DNA from: Azoarcus olearius
GTDB taxonomy: Bacteria; Pseudomonadota; Gammaproteobacteria; Burkholderiales; Rhodocyclaceae
Length of the DNA: 64,000 nucleotides
Reading direction: 5' to 3'
Assembly: GCF_001682385.1 (NCBI RefSeq)
Contig: NZ_CP016210.1
Location: 2,294,001-2,358,000, forward strand
This document shows positions 51,335-61,358 of the stretch, piece after piece. Every line of letters starts with the position of its first letter. The stretch's first letter is position 1. A program made the translations under genes and the position numbers. Below the pieces are notes generated by a model that was not told the origin of the DNA, did not search any database, and saw only the letters and a list, made by a program, of their open reading frames with translations.

Positions 51335-52603
51335 TCAGTTCGAGCCGGACACCTTCGGTTGTTCAGCGTAGATCAGCAGCGGCTTGCTGCCTTCCTCGAT
51401 CGTGTTTTCGTCTACCACGACCTTTTCCACGCCGTCGAGCTGCGGCAGGTCGTACATGATGTCCAACAGTGCCGCCTCGAGGATCGAACGCAGACCGCGG
51501 GCGCCGGTCTTGCGCTTGATCGCCTTTCGCGCCACCGCATGCAACGCGGCAGGCCGGATTTCCAGATCGACCCCTTCCATCGAGAAGAGTTTCTGGTACT
51601 GCTTCACCAGCGCGTTCTTGGGTTCGATCAGGATCTGGATCAGTGCGTCCTCATCCAGTTCCTGCAAGGTGGCGACGACAGGCAGGCGTCCGACGAATTC
51701 GGGGATGAGGCCGAACTTGACGAGATCCTCGGGCTCCACCTGGCGGAAGGTCTCGGTGAGGTTCTTCCCTTGCCGGCTCTTTACTTCGGCGCCAAAACCG
51801 ATACCCATCTTTTCGGTCCGGTTGCGGATCACCTTGTCCAGGCCGTCGAAAGCCCCGCCGCAGATGAACAACACGTTGGTGGTGTCGACCTGGATGAAGT
51901 CCTGATTCGGATGCTTGCGCCCGCCCTGCGGCGGGATCGACGCGATCGTGCCCTCGATCAGCTTCAGCAGGGCCTGCTGCACGCCTTCGCCCGACACGTC
52001 ACGCGTGATCGACGGGTTATCCGACTTGCGCGAAATCTTGTCGATCTCGTCGATATACACGATCCCCTGCTGCGCCTTCTCGACGTCGTAGTCGCACTTC
52101 TGCAGCAGCTTCTGGATGATGTTCTCGACGTCTTCGCCCACGTAACCGGCCTCGGTCAGGGTCGTCGCATCCGCCATGACGAAGGGAACGTTGAGCAGGC
52201 GCGCGAGCGTTTGCGCAAGCAGCGTCTTGCCCGACCCGGTCGGTCCGATCAGGAGAATGTTCGACTTGGAAAGCTCGACCTCGTCCTGACGGCCACTGAG
52301 GTGGCGCAGCCGCTTGTAGTGGTTGTACACCGCAACGGAGAGGTTGCGCTTCGCCTGGGCCTGGCCGATGACGTATTGGTCGAGAATCTGGCAGATCTCG
52401 TGCGGCGTGGGCAGCTTGCCCTTCACGCCCTCGGTCTCGACGCTGCCGGCGATCTCGTCCCGGATGATGTCGTTGCAGAGTTCGATGCACTCGTCGCAGA
52501 TGAAGACGGACGGCCCTGCGATAAGCTTGCGTACCTCATGCTGGCTCTTGCCACAAAACGAGCAGTAAAGCAGCTTTTCGCCGCCCGTCTTCTTTTCCGT
52601 CAT
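51335..52603 (-). CDS. clpX: ATP-dependent Clp protease ATPase subunit ClpX
   Basis: A AAA+ unfoldase of 422 residues. The N-terminal zinc-binding domain has Cys4 (CSFCGK ... CDECIELC). Walker A is GPTGSGKT, Walker [10 protein letters not shown], and the ClpP-docking IGF-type loop is in the expected region. ClpX unfolds tagged proteins and feeds them to ClpP; ssrA-tagged peptides and LexA fragments are typical substrates. It follows clpP after 17 bp in the classic tig-clpP-clpX-lon order. Confidence 0.98.
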
Positions 52604-52620
52604 TTTCGGATTCTCCTGGT

Positions 52621-53259
52621 TCAGGTATCGGCGCGGCTGGTCAGGACCTTGTCCACCAGGCCGTACTCCACGGCGGCGGTCGCGGACATGAAGTTGTCGC
52701 GGTCGGTATCCTTTTCGATCTGCTCGATGGTTTGGCCGGTGTGCTTGGCCAGCATGCCGTTCAGGCGCTCGCGCAGGTACAGGATTTCGCGGGCATGAAT
52801 CTCGATGTCCGACGCCTGGCCCTGGAAGCCGCCCAGCGGCTGGTGAATCATCACGCGGGAGTTGGGCAGGCAGAAGCGCTTGCCCTTCTCACCCGCGGCG
52901 AGCAGGAAGGCCCCCATGCTCGCAGCCTGGCCGATGCACAACGTGCTGACGTTCGGCTTGATGAACTGCATCGTGTCGTAGATCGCCAACCCGGCAGTGA
53001 CGGAACCGCCGGGCGAGTTGATGTAGAAGTAGATGTCCTTGTCCGGATTTTCGGACTCGAGGAACAGCAACTGGGCGACGATCAGGTTGGCAGTAACGTC
53101 ATTCACCGGACCGACCAGGAACACCACGCGCTCCTTCAGGAGGCGGGAATAGATGTCATAAGAGCGTTCGCCGCGGCCGCTCTGTTCCACGACCATCGGG
53201 ATCAGACCCAGTCCAACCGGGTCCCAGGCGCTGCTGTGCTGTGGTGTTCCTGCGTTCAT
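52621..53259 (-). CDS. clpP: ATP-dependent Clp protease proteolytic subunit ClpP
   Basis: The 212-residue serine protease has the complete triad: S114 in GQAASMGA, H139 in MIHQPLGG and D188 in DRDNFM. It forms a double heptamer that degrades proteins handed over by ClpX. A short pro-region of about 15 residues precedes the [11 protein letters not shown] start of the mature enzyme. It lies 18 bp after tig and 17 bp before clpX. Confidence 0.98.
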
Positions 53260-53277
53260 GGTCAGTCCTTACTTGGA

Positions 53278-54591
53278 TTAGGCCGCATTGCCCATCAAAT
53301 CATCGAAGGCGATCGACTTCTCGCTGGTCTGAGCCTTGGACAGCACCCAGGCGACGACGTTGTCCTCGATCACCACCGCTTCGGCCTGCGCCAGCCGGTC
53401 AGGCTGAGCGTAGTACCAGCGCACGAGTTCCGAGGGATCCTCGTAGCTCTGCGCCATCTCTTCGACCAGGCCACGGATCTGCTCGGGCTTGGCGTGGAGT
53501 TCGTTACCCTTCACCACCTCGGCCATGATCAGGCCCAGCTTCACGCGGCGCATCGCCTGGTCGCCGAACCAGGCCGGCTGCACCGGGATGTCCTTGGTGT
53601 TCATGCCGCGCGCGGCCAGATCACGTTTGGCGTTCTCGGCCAGTTGAGTGGCCTCCGACTCGACCAGCGCCTTCGGCACTTCGATCGGCGTCACCGCGAG
53701 CAGCGCGTCCATCGCCTGCTCCTTCACCTTGGCCTGGATGCGGCGCTTCACTTCGCGCTCCAGGTTGCCCTTGACCTCTTCACGCAGCTTGTCGACGTTG
53801 CCGTCGGCCACACCCAGCGCCTTGGCGAAGTCGCTGTCGACTTCGGGCAGCTTGGGCGCTTCGACCGACTTCAGCGTGACCTCGAACTGCACCGGCTGGC
53901 CGGCGAGATGCTTGGCGTGGTAGTCCTCCGGGAAGGTCATGTCGAAGGTCTTGGTTTCGCCAACGCCGAGACCAACGACAGCAGTCTCGAAATCCTTGAG
54001 CATCGAACCCGCGCCGATCACGAACGGGAAGTCGGTCGCCTGACCGCCTTCGAACAGTTCGCCATCCTTGCGGCCGGCGAAGTCGATCGTGACGCGATCG
54101 CCGTCCTGGGCGGGGCGTGCGGCGGCCTCGAACGTCGTGCGCTGCTTGCGCAGCACGTCGATGGTCTTGTCGACCTCGGCGTCGCCCACGACGAGGGTCG
54201 GCTGTTCGATGGATTGTGCAGACAGATCGCCCACTACCACTTCCGGATAGACCTCGAAGACCGCGCTGAACTCCAGCGCACCCTCGCTACCCGCCTCCTT
54301 AGGCTCGATACGCGGATAGCCGGCAACACGCAAGTTCTGTTCCCGAACTTTCTCGCCGAACGCGCGCTCCACCGCGGCGCCGATCGCTTCCGACCGCGCC
54401 TGCGGGCCGTAGGTCTGCTCGACGATCTTCAAGGGCACCTTGCCCGGACGGAAGCCCGGCATCTTCACGGACCGCGCCATCTGCTTCAGGCGGGCTTCCA
54501 CCGCCTTGTCGATGTCGGCCACCGCCAGCGACATGTCGATACGACGTTCGAGCGGGTTCTGCGAGGTCTGGATTTCCTGGGTGGTCTGCAT
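53278..54591 (-). CDS. tig: Trigger factor
   Basis: A 437-residue ribosome-bound chaperone. The ribosome-docking signature appears as PGFRPGKVP near residue 45, followed by an FKBP-type domain ([18 protein letters not shown]) and a long helical C-terminal arm. It shields nascent chains at the exit tunnel and isomerises prolines. It starts the tig-clpP-clpX-lon block. An extended -10 box stands 116-124 bp upstream of the start. Confidence 0.97.
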   Translation of the reverse strand: MQTTQEIQTSQNPLERRIDMSLAVADIDKAVEARLKQMARSVKMPGFRPGKVPLKIVEQTYGPQARSEAIGAAVERAFGEKVREQNLRVAGYPRIEPKEAGSEGALEFSAVFEVYPEVVVGDLSAQSIEQPTLVVGDAEVDKTIDVLRKQRTTFEAAARPAQDGDRVTIDFAGRKDGELFEGGQATDFPFVIGAGSMLKDFETAVVGLGVGETKTFDMTFPEDYHAKHLAGQPVQFEVTLKSVEAPKLPEVDSDFAKALGVADGNVDKLREEVKGNLEREVKRRIQAKVKEQAMDALLAVTPIEVPKALVESEATQLAENAKRDLAARGMNTKDIPVQPAWFGDQAMRRVKLGLIMAEVVKGNELHAKPEQIRGLVEEMAQSYEDPSELVRWYYAQPDRLAQAEAVVIEDNVVAWVLSKAQTSEKSIAFDDLMGNAA

Positions 54592-54926
54592 TAAAACGAT
54601 CCTGAGAAGTCAAATAATTGCTGCCGAAACCGGCGCTTATGGCAGCTGCGAAAAACCACGACCGAGCGTGCCGCCAAGCCGACCGGCGCGCCACGGAAAA
54701 ATCCCGATTCTAGCACAGCCCCCCGGCCTTCCTTCCAGAGCCGCCCGCGGTCGAGAATGGTTCCCGCGCCGTGGAAAAATGGGCGCTGGCGCGCGGAACT
54801 CGGCCGGTTGCAGGGGCCTCTGATGGAGTGACCGCAGGCGGCTGGCGCCCGTCGGCCATGCTGCTCCGGAGTTTCGTACGCACCCGCTTCGGGTCCGAGC
54901 GACCCGCCTTCGAAGGAGGTTTCCCG
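54592..54926. other. 335-bp gap between divergent tig and prkA
   Basis: The gap holds the promoters of two divergent stress-related genes. The tig -10 box is at 54707-54715. On the prkA side a strong ribosome site (GAAGGAGG at 54912-54919) is clear, but no promoter elements are obvious. The frame upstream of prkA is open from 54771 but is GC-biased and unlikely to be coding. Confidence 0.6.
54707..54715 (-). promoter_or_regulatory. Extended -10 element of tig
   Basis: On the minus strand TGCTAGAAT is identical to the element before nadC and almost identical to that before typA. It is 116 bp from the tig start, giving a leader of roughly 110 bases. Confidence 0.5.
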
Positions 54927-56849
54927 ATGACCATCTTCAACGCCTATCAAGCCCGTTTCGAAGCAGCACGCGAGGAAGAGATGTCGATCCAGGAATACCT
55001 GGATCTGTGCAAGACAGACCGCTCTGCGTATGCGACTGCAGCGGAACGCATGCTGATGGCGATTGGCGAACCGGAGCTGGTCGATACCCGGCTGGATCCC
55101 CGCCTTTCGCGCATCTTTTCCAACAAGGTGCTCAAACTCTATCCGGCCTTCCGCGACTTCTATGGGATGGAAGAGGTCATCGAGCACATCGTGTCATATT
55201 TCCGACACGCGGCGCAGGGGCTGGAGGAAAAGAAACAGATTCTCTATCTCCTCGGTCCTGTGGGCGGCGGCAAGTCCTCGCTGGCGGAAAAACTGAAAAG
55301 CCTGATCGAGAAAGTGCCCTTCTACGCCATCAAGGGTTCGCCGGTCCATGAGTCGCCGCTGGGGCTTTTCGACGTGGACGAAGACGGCCGGATACTGGAA
55401 GACGACTACGGGATTCCACGCCGCTACCTGAACACGATCATGAGTCCGTGGGCGGTCAAGCGCCTGCACGAATTCAACGGCGACATCACCCGCTTCCGCG
55501 TCATCAAGCTCAACCCGTCGGTGTTGCGGCAGATCGCCGTGGCCAAGACGGAGCCGGGTGACGAAAACAACCAGGACATCTCCTCGCTGGTGGGCAAGAT
55601 CGACATCCGCATGCTGGAGCAGTTCTCCCAGGACGACCCGGATGCCTACAGCTACTCCGGGGGCCTGTGCCTGGCAAACCGCGGCTTGCTCGAGTTCGTC
55701 GAGATGTTCAAGGCGCCGATCAAGGTGCTGCATCCGTTGCTGACCGCAACGCAGGAAGGCAACTACAAGGGCACCGAGGGTTTCGGTGCGATTCCGTTCG
55801 ACGGCATCGTGATGGCGCACTCGAACGAATCCGAATGGGTGGCGTTCAAGAACAACAAGAACAACGAGGCCTTCCTCGACCGCATCTACACGGTCAAGGT
55901 GCCGTACTGCCTGCGGATGTCCGACGAAATCCGGATCTACGACAAGTTGCTCACCCACAGCTCGCTTTCGGAAGCACCGTGCGCGCCGGACACCTTGAAG
56001 ATGATGGCGCAGTTCTCGGTACTGTCGCGTCTGAAAGAGCCGGAGAATTCCAGCATCTATTCCAAGATGCGGGTCTACGACGGTGAAAACCTGAAGGACA
56101 CCGACCCCAAGGCCAAGAGCTACCAGGAGTATCGCGACTACGCCGGCGTCGACGAGGGCATGACCGGGCTATCCACACGCTTTGCCTTCAAGGTGCTGTC
56201 CAAGGTATTCAACTTCGATCACCGCGAGGTCGCTGCCAACCCGGTGCACCTGATGTACGTGCTGGAACAGCAGATCGAGCAGGAACAGTTCATGCCCGAA
56301 ACCGAAGCGCGCTACATGGGCTTCATCAAGGAATACCTCGCTCCGCGCTACGCCGAGTTCATCGGCAAGGAAATCCAGACCGCGTACCTGGAGAGCTATT
56401 CGGAATACGGGCAGAACATCTTCGATCGCTACGTGATCTACGCCGATTTCTGGATCCAGGATCAGGAATTCCGCGACCCCAACACCGGGGAGATTCTCGA
56501 CCGCTCTGCGCTGAATGACGAACTGGAGAAAATCGAGAAACCGGCTGGAATCAGCAATCCGAAGGACTTCCGCAACGAGGTGGTCAATTTCGTGTTGCGG
56601 GCGCGCGCCAAGAACGAAGGCCGGAACCCGAGCTGGACTTCTTACGAAAAGCTGCGCGCCGTGATCGAGAAGAAGATGTTCTCGAACACCGAGGACCTGC
56701 TGCCGGTGATCAGCTTCAACGCCAAGGCCAGCGGGGACGAGCAGAAGAAGCACCAGGACTTCGTCAATCGCATGATCGAGAAGGGCTATACCGAAAAGCA
56801 GGTGCGTCTGTTGTGCGAGTGGTATCTCCGCGTCAGAAAGTCGTCGTAA
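54927..56849 (+). CDS. prkA: PrkA family serine protein kinase (YeaG-like)
   Basis: A 640-residue AAA+/kinase-fold protein, as long as E. coli YeaG (644). Walker A is GPVGGGKSS (110-118) in an N-terminal AAA-like domain, and the C-terminal PrkA domain follows from about residue 390. The start at 54927 has a perfect ribosome site (AAGGAGG). YeaG is induced by nitrogen and stress starvation and interacts with YeaH; its kinase activity has been reported, but the natural targets are poorly known. It heads a prkA-yeaH-spoVR operon in which a perfect hairpin separates prkA from yeaH. Confidence 0.95.
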   Translation: MTIFNAYQARFEAAREEEMSIQEYLDLCKTDRSAYATAAERMLMAIGEPELVDTRLDPRLSRIFSNKVLKLYPAFRDFYGMEEVIEHIVSYFRHAAQGLEEKKQILYLLGPVGGGKSSLAEKLKSLIEKVPFYAIKGSPVHESPLGLFDVDEDGRILEDDYGIPRRYLNTIMSPWAVKRLHEFNGDITRFRVIKLNPSVLRQIAVAKTEPGDENNQDISSLVGKIDIRMLEQFSQDDPDAYSYSGGLCLANRGLLEFVEMFKAPIKVLHPLLTATQEGNYKGTEGFGAIPFDGIVMAHSNESEWVAFKNNKNNEAFLDRIYTVKVPYCLRMSDEIRIYDKLLTHSSLSEAPCAPDTLKMMAQFSVLSRLKEPENSSIYSKMRVYDGENLKDTDPKAKSYQEYRDYAGVDEGMTGLSTRFAFKVLSKVFNFDHREVAANPVHLMYVLEQQIEQEQFMPETEARYMGFIKEYLAPRYAEFIGKEIQTAYLESYSEYGQNIFDRYVIYADFWIQDQEFRDPNTGEILDRSALNDELEKIEKPAGISNPKDFRNEVVNFVLRARAKNEGRNPSWTSYEKLRAVIEKKMFSNTEDLLPVISFNAKASGDEQKKHQDFVNRMIEKGYTEKQVRLLCEWYLRVRKSS

Positions 56850-56865
56850 GCGTGCATGGCCCGGC

Positions 56866-56890
56866 CTGCCGCACCGCCCTGGTGCGGCAG
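56866..56890 (+). other. Perfect hairpin between prkA and yeaH
   Basis: CTGCCGCACC-GCCCT-GGTGCGGCAG is a 10-bp stem without mismatch around a 5-base loop, 16 bp after prkA and 10 bp before the yeaH ribosome site. No T-run follows. In the operon it may mark an RNA processing point or a 3' stabiliser that sets different protein levels. Confidence 0.65.
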
Positions 56891-56909
56891 TACCCCATCA
56901 GGAGGCGGC

Positions 56910-58178
56910 ATGGTTCGCATCATCGACAGGCGGTTCGACAGCAAGAACAAGAGCGCGGTCAATAGGCAGCGCTTCGTGCGACGCTTCAAGCAGCAGATCC
57001 GCAAGGCGGTTTCGGAAGCGATACAGGGACGCTCCATCCGCGACCTCGACAACGGCGAAAAGGTGTCGATTCCGGCCAAGGATCTGTCGGAACCCCATTT
57101 CCAGCACGGTAAGGGCGGCATCTGGGAGCAGGTGTACGCCGGCAACGACCAGTTCTCCAGCGGTGACCTGATCAACCGGCCGCTGGGGGGCGGGTCGGGT
57201 GGCTCGGGCAGCGGCAAGGCGAGCAACGAGGGCGAAGGCGAGGACGATTTCGTCTTCCAGCTATCGCGGGAAGAGTTTCTCGACATCTTCTTCGACGACC
57301 TCGCGCTGCCGAATCTCGTGCGCACGCAACTCGCGCGCATCACCGACTACAAGACCCAGCGCGCCGGCTTCACCAACAGCGGTGTGCCGGCCAACATCAA
57401 CATCGTCCGGTCGATGCGGGGAGCGCTTGGCCGCCGCCTGGCGCTCGGTTCGCCTTACAGCAGCCGGCTGCGCGAACTCCAGCGCGAGCTCGAGGACGCC
57501 CTGCTGCGTTTCGGCGAGGACAGCGACGAAGTGCGGGCGCTGCGGGACGAGATCGGCAAGCTGCGGCAGAAGATCGACAACATTCCTTTCATCGACAGCT
57601 TCGACCTACGTTACAACAACCGGGTCAAAGTGCCGCAGCCCACCACGCAGGCGGTGATGTTCTGCGTGATGGACGTGTCGGGCTCGATGGACGAAGAGAA
57701 GAAGGCGACGGCAAAACGCTTCTTCATGTTGCTCTACCTCTTCCTGAACCGTACCTACGAGCATATCGACGTGGTTTTCATCCGCCATCACACGGTGGCC
57801 AAGGAAACGGATGAGGACGAGTTCTTCCATTCGCGCGAATCGGGCGGCACCGTGGTGTCCAGCGCGCTCAACCTGATGCGCGACATCGTCCGCGAACGCT
57901 ATGCGGGCGGGCAGTGGAACATCTACGGCGCGCAGGCTTCCGATGGGGACAACTGGGACAACGACTCGCCGATCTGCAAGGACGTGCTCGGCAACGACAT
58001 CCTGCCGTGGTGCCAGTACTTCGCGTACATCGAAATCACGCCCGGAGAGCCGCAGAACCTGTGGCGCGAATACGAGAAGCTGCAGTCCGCTCACGTCAAC
58101 TTCGCGATGCAGCGCATCGAGAAGGCGGCCGACATCTACCCGGTGTTCCGGGAACTCTTCAAGAAGACACTCGCATGA
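56910..58178 (+). CDS. yeaH: YeaH/YhbH family protein (von Willebrand-like domain)
   Basis: A 422-residue DUF444 protein. Its C-terminal half has a von Willebrand A-like fold with a metal-site DVSGSMDE motif. The N-terminal half carries a Gly/Ser-rich linker (about residues 91-107) and a coiled-coil stretch before the VWA part. ATG 56910 follows AGGAGG. YeaH pairs with the kinase YeaG/PrkA in stress and nitrogen-starvation responses, though its molecular job is not settled. The last codons overlap the start of the spoVR gene (ATGA). Confidence 0.93.
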   Translation: MVRIIDRRFDSKNKSAVNRQRFVRRFKQQIRKAVSEAIQGRSIRDLDNGEKVSIPAKDLSEPHFQHGKGGIWEQVYAGNDQFSSGDLINRPLGGGSGGSGSGKASNEGEGEDDFVFQLSREEFLDIFFDDLALPNLVRTQLARITDYKTQRAGFTNSGVPANINIVRSMRGALGRRLALGSPYSSRLRELQRELEDALLRFGEDSDEVRALRDEIGKLRQKIDNIPFIDSFDLRYNNRVKVPQPTTQAVMFCVMDVSGSMDEEKKATAKRFFMLLYLFLNRTYEHIDVVFIRHHTVAKETDEDEFFHSRESGGTVVSSALNLMRDIVRERYAGGQWNIYGAQASDGDNWDNDSPICKDVLGNDILPWCQYFAYIEITPGEPQNLWREYEKLQSAHVNFAMQRIEKAADIYPVFRELFKKTLA

Positions 58179-59710
58179 AGCGACACGCCACGAAGATGAC
58201 GCCGCTGCCGAGCGGGTCCGAATGGTCCTTCGATGCCATCGAGCGCTACCACACCGAGATCGCCCGGGTCGCCTCGAACTACCGGCTCGATACCTATCCT
58301 GTACAGATCGAGATCATCACCGCCGAGCAGATGATGGACGCCTACGCCTCGGTGGGCATGCCGGTGAACTACCACCACTGGTCGTTCGGCAAGCACTTCC
58401 TCGCCACCGAGAAAGGCTACCGGCGCGGACAGATGGGACTGGCGTACGAAATCGTCATCAATTCCAATCCCTGCATCGCCTACCTGATGGAGGAGAACAC
58501 GCTGCCAATGCAGGGCCTGGTGATTGCGCACGCTGCCTATGGCCACAACAGCTTCTTCAAGGGCAACTACATGTTCCGCACCTGGACCAATGCGGACGCG
58601 ATCATCGATTACCTCGTCTTCGCCCGGAACTACATCGCCAGCTGCGAAGAGCGCTACGGCGAGGAAGAAGTCGAACTGCTGCTCGATTCTTGCCACGCGC
58701 TGATGAACCTCGGAGTGGACCGCTACAAGCGCCCGCCCAAACTGTCGCTTGCAAAGGAAAAGCTGCGCCAGGCCGAGCGTGAGGAATACCTGCAGGGCCA
58801 GGTGAACGACCTGTGGCGCACCCTCCCCCAGATGGAAGCCCGCACCGGCGCGGTGGCAGAACGGCGCTTTCCGGACGAGCCGGAGGAAAACCTGCTCTAC
58901 TTCATCGAAAAGAACGCGCCGCTGCTCGAACCCTGGCAACGCGAGGTGGTACGCATCGTGCGCAAGATCGCGCAGTACTTCTTCCCGCAGCGGCAGACCC
59001 AGGTGATGAACGAGGGCTGGGCGACGTTCTGGCACTACACGCTGCTCAATACCTTGTACGACGAAGGATTGCTGGCCGACAGCTTCATGCTGGAGTTCCT
59101 GCAATCGCACACCAACGTGGTTTACCAGCCGCCGTACAACAGCCGCTGGTACAGCGGGATCAACCCCTACGCCCTCGGCTTTGCCATGTGGCAGGACATC
59201 CGGCGCATGTGCGAAAACCCCACCGAGGAAGACCGTCGCTGGTTTCCGGACATTGCCGGCAGCGACTGGCGCGACACCTTCGAATTCGCGATGCGCAATT
59301 TCAAGGACGAAAGTTTCATCGCCCAATACCTGTCGCCCAAGGTCATGCGCGACTTCCACATGTTCGCCATCCTCGATGACGACCACCAGGACAAGCTCAA
59401 GGTCTCCGCCATCCATGATGACGCGGGCTTTCGGCGCGTGCGCGAAGTGCTGTCGGACCAGTACAACCTTGGCAGCCGCGAGCCCAACATCCAGGTCTGG
59501 AATGTCGATTTGCGCGGTGACCGCTCGCTGACCCTGCGGCACCAGGAGTACCGCCGCCGCATGCTGGGTACCACCACCGAGGAGGTCATCAAGCACGTCG
59601 CGCGGCTGTGGGGCTTCACCGTCCGGCTTGAAGCAGTGGACGAACACGGCGGAGTGGAATTGATTCACGAGGCCCGGCTGGAGAAGCGACGCGCCAACGG
59701 ACTCGCATGA
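58175..59710 (+). CDS. SpoVR family protein (YcgB-like)
   Basis: A 511-residue SpoVR protein (E. coli YcgB has 510). Features include the N-terminal QIEIITAEQMMDAYA block and the HHWSFGKHF and HAAYGHNSFFKGNY histidine-rich motifs, which look metal-binding. The family, named from a Bacillus sporulation gene, is common in non-sporulating proteobacteria, where it goes with PrkA and YeaH; no biochemical activity is established. It overlaps yeaH by 4 bp, confirming a translationally coupled three-gene unit. Confidence 0.94.
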   Translation: MKRHATKMTPLPSGSEWSFDAIERYHTEIARVASNYRLDTYPVQIEIITAEQMMDAYASVGMPVNYHHWSFGKHFLATEKGYRRGQMGLAYEIVINSNPCIAYLMEENTLPMQGLVIAHAAYGHNSFFKGNYMFRTWTNADAIIDYLVFARNYIASCEERYGEEEVELLLDSCHALMNLGVDRYKRPPKLSLAKEKLRQAEREEYLQGQVNDLWRTLPQMEARTGAVAERRFPDEPEENLLYFIEKNAPLLEPWQREVVRIVRKIAQYFFPQRQTQVMNEGWATFWHYTLLNTLYDEGLLADSFMLEFLQSHTNVVYQPPYNSRWYSGINPYALGFAMWQDIRRMCENPTEEDRRWFPDIAGSDWRDTFEFAMRNFKDESFIAQYLSPKVMRDFHMFAILDDDHQDKLKVSAIHDDAGFRRVREVLSDQYNLGSREPNIQVWNVDLRGDRSLTLRHQEYRRRMLGTTTEEVIKHVARLWGFTVRLEAVDEHGGVELIHEARLEKRRANGLA

Positions 59711-59716
59711 GCAGGC

Positions 59717-59724
59717 TGTAGAAT
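59717..59724 (+). promoter_or_regulatory. Possible -10 box of nnr
   Basis: TGTAGAAT, containing the TAGAAT hexamer, lies 28 bp upstream of the nnr start and 7 bp after the spoVR stop. It suggests the gene has its own promoter rather than being part of the prkA operon. Confidence 0.4.
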
Positions 59725-59751
59725 CGGCCGCCTTGCCCCCCGGAGTCCATC

Positions 59752-61281
59752 ATGTTCGCGCCCGCCCAGCCCATCTGTCCTGTCGCCGGCATCCGTGCGA
59801 TCGAAAAGACGCTGATCCCGAGCGCCCGGCCGTCGTTGATGGAACGGGCGGGCCGGGCCGCCGCCGAGGACGCGGTGCGATTGTTGATCGACCGGCCCGG
59901 GCCGGTGCTGGTCGCATGCGGACCCGGAAACAACGGGGGCGACGGTTTCGTGATGGCGCGCCAGTTGCTGCAGGCTGGACGGGAGGTCACCGTCGCCTTC
60001 GCCGGAACGGCCGACGCTTTGCCCCCGGACGCCGCCAAGGCCTACGCGGACTTTGTCGCCGCCGGTGGCACCTGGATTCCCGAACTTCCGCCGGTGCCGG
60101 CGCGCGGGTGGGCGCTGGTCGTCGACGCCTTGTTCGGAATCGGACTCGGACGGCCGGTCACCGGCCGGCTGGCCGCGTGGATACAGACGCTCAATGCGCA
60201 GTGCGCTCCGCGCATGGCGCTCGACATTCCGAGCGGACTCGATGCCGACGCCGGCCGCCTGATGGGCGAAACCTTCCGCGCGACGCACACCACCACCTTC
60301 ATTGCGCTGAAGCCCGGTCTCCTCACGCTCGACGGACCGGACCACTGCGGCGAAATCTCGCTGCAACGGCTCGAGATCGACGCCCCTTCCTGGGCGCCCG
60401 ACGTCGGCTGGGAGATCACGCCGAGCCTGTTCGCGAAGCAGTTGCAACCGCGCCCGCGCAACACCCACAAGGGTCGCTACGGCGATGCGGCGGTACTCGG
60501 TGGCGACAGCGGCATGGCCGGCGCGGCTCTGCTGGCAGGGCGTGCCGCACTGTGGCTCGGCGCCGGCCGCGTCTACTGCGGGCTTCTGGATCCGGCAGCA
60601 CCGTCGGTAGACGTGCTGCGCCCCGAACTGATGCTGCGCCGGGCCGAGGCGCTGCCGGAGGCGCTCAGTGCGCTGGCGGTGGGGCCCGGTCTCGGCCGCA
60701 GCGGCGCCGCCGCCGACCTCGTCGCGCAGGCCATCGAGCGGGATATTCCGCTGCTGATCGACGCCGACGGACTCAACCTCGTTGCAGAAAGTGCCGAACT
60801 CGAAGGGCGACTCGTGAAGCGCACTGCGCCGACGCTGCTGACCCCCCACCCGGCTGAAGCCGGCCGCCTGCTCGATTGCGACACCGCCGAGGTGCAGCAG
60901 GACCGCGTCGCGAGCGCGCGCGAACTCGCCCGCCGCTACCGGGCCACGGTTGTGCTCAAGGGCTGCGGCAGCATCATCGCCACCGCGGACGGGCTTTGGT
61001 ATATCAACGGCACCGGGCATCCCGGCATGGCGACAGCCGGCATGGGCGATGTGCTGAGCGGTGTCGTGGTCAGCCTGCTCGCGCAGGGGTGGCCGCCGAC
61101 CGATGCCATGATTGCCGGCGTGCATCTGCACGGGGCCGCGGCGGATCGCCTTGCGCGCGAGGGCGTGGGCCCGGTCGGCCTCGGTGCCGGCGAGGTGGTC
61201 GAGGCTGCGCGCGGCGTCTTCAACGGTTGGCTGGTGGCGCGCAGCCGTTCGCCAGGCTGGGGTGCAGCCGGCCTTTCCTGA
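59752..61281 (+). CDS. nnr: Bifunctional NAD(P)HX epimerase/dehydratase
   Basis: A fused 509-residue repair enzyme. The N-terminal half (to about 215) is the NAD(P)HX epimerase (YjeF-N), with GPGNNGGDGFVMARQL and DALFGIGLGRPV. The C-terminal half is the ADP/ATP-dependent NAD(P)HX dehydratase with TPHPAEAGRLL and NGTGHPGMATAGMGDVLSG. It restores NADH and NADPH that have been damaged by hydration. E. coli has the same fusion. No signs of truncation. An HD-GYP-type gene follows after 77 bp. Confidence 0.96.
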   Translation: MFAPAQPICPVAGIRAIEKTLIPSARPSLMERAGRAAAEDAVRLLIDRPGPVLVACGPGNNGGDGFVMARQLLQAGREVTVAFAGTADALPPDAAKAYADFVAAGGTWIPELPPVPARGWALVVDALFGIGLGRPVTGRLAAWIQTLNAQCAPRMALDIPSGLDADAGRLMGETFRATHTTTFIALKPGLLTLDGPDHCGEISLQRLEIDAPSWAPDVGWEITPSLFAKQLQPRPRNTHKGRYGDAAVLGGDSGMAGAALLAGRAALWLGAGRVYCGLLDPAAPSVDVLRPELMLRRAEALPEALSALAVGPGLGRSGAAADLVAQAIERDIPLLIDADGLNLVAESAELEGRLVKRTAPTLLTPHPAEAGRLLDCDTAEVQQDRVASARELARRYRATVVLKGCGSIIATADGLWYINGTGHPGMATAGMGDVLSGVVVSLLAQGWPPTDAMIAGVHLHGAAADRLAREGVGPVGLGAGEVVEAARGVFNGWLVARSRSPGWGAAGLS

Positions 61282-61358
61282 AATCCCTTCACTATTCCTT
61301 TGGTAGCGTCGCCGCAGCATACAATGGCGCGCCCCGCGTTGCCCCGTCCGCCCACGCC

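Noticed and set aside
52732-54594. 620-codon plus-strand frame opposite clpP and tig
   Set aside because: Antisense to two core genes, with the usual His/Gln/Val-rich shadow composition.
56852-56909. Upstream start for yeaH at 56856
   Set aside because: The extra residues are Pro/Gly/Ala-rich, derive from the hairpin region, and ATG 56910 has an AGGAGG site at the right distance.
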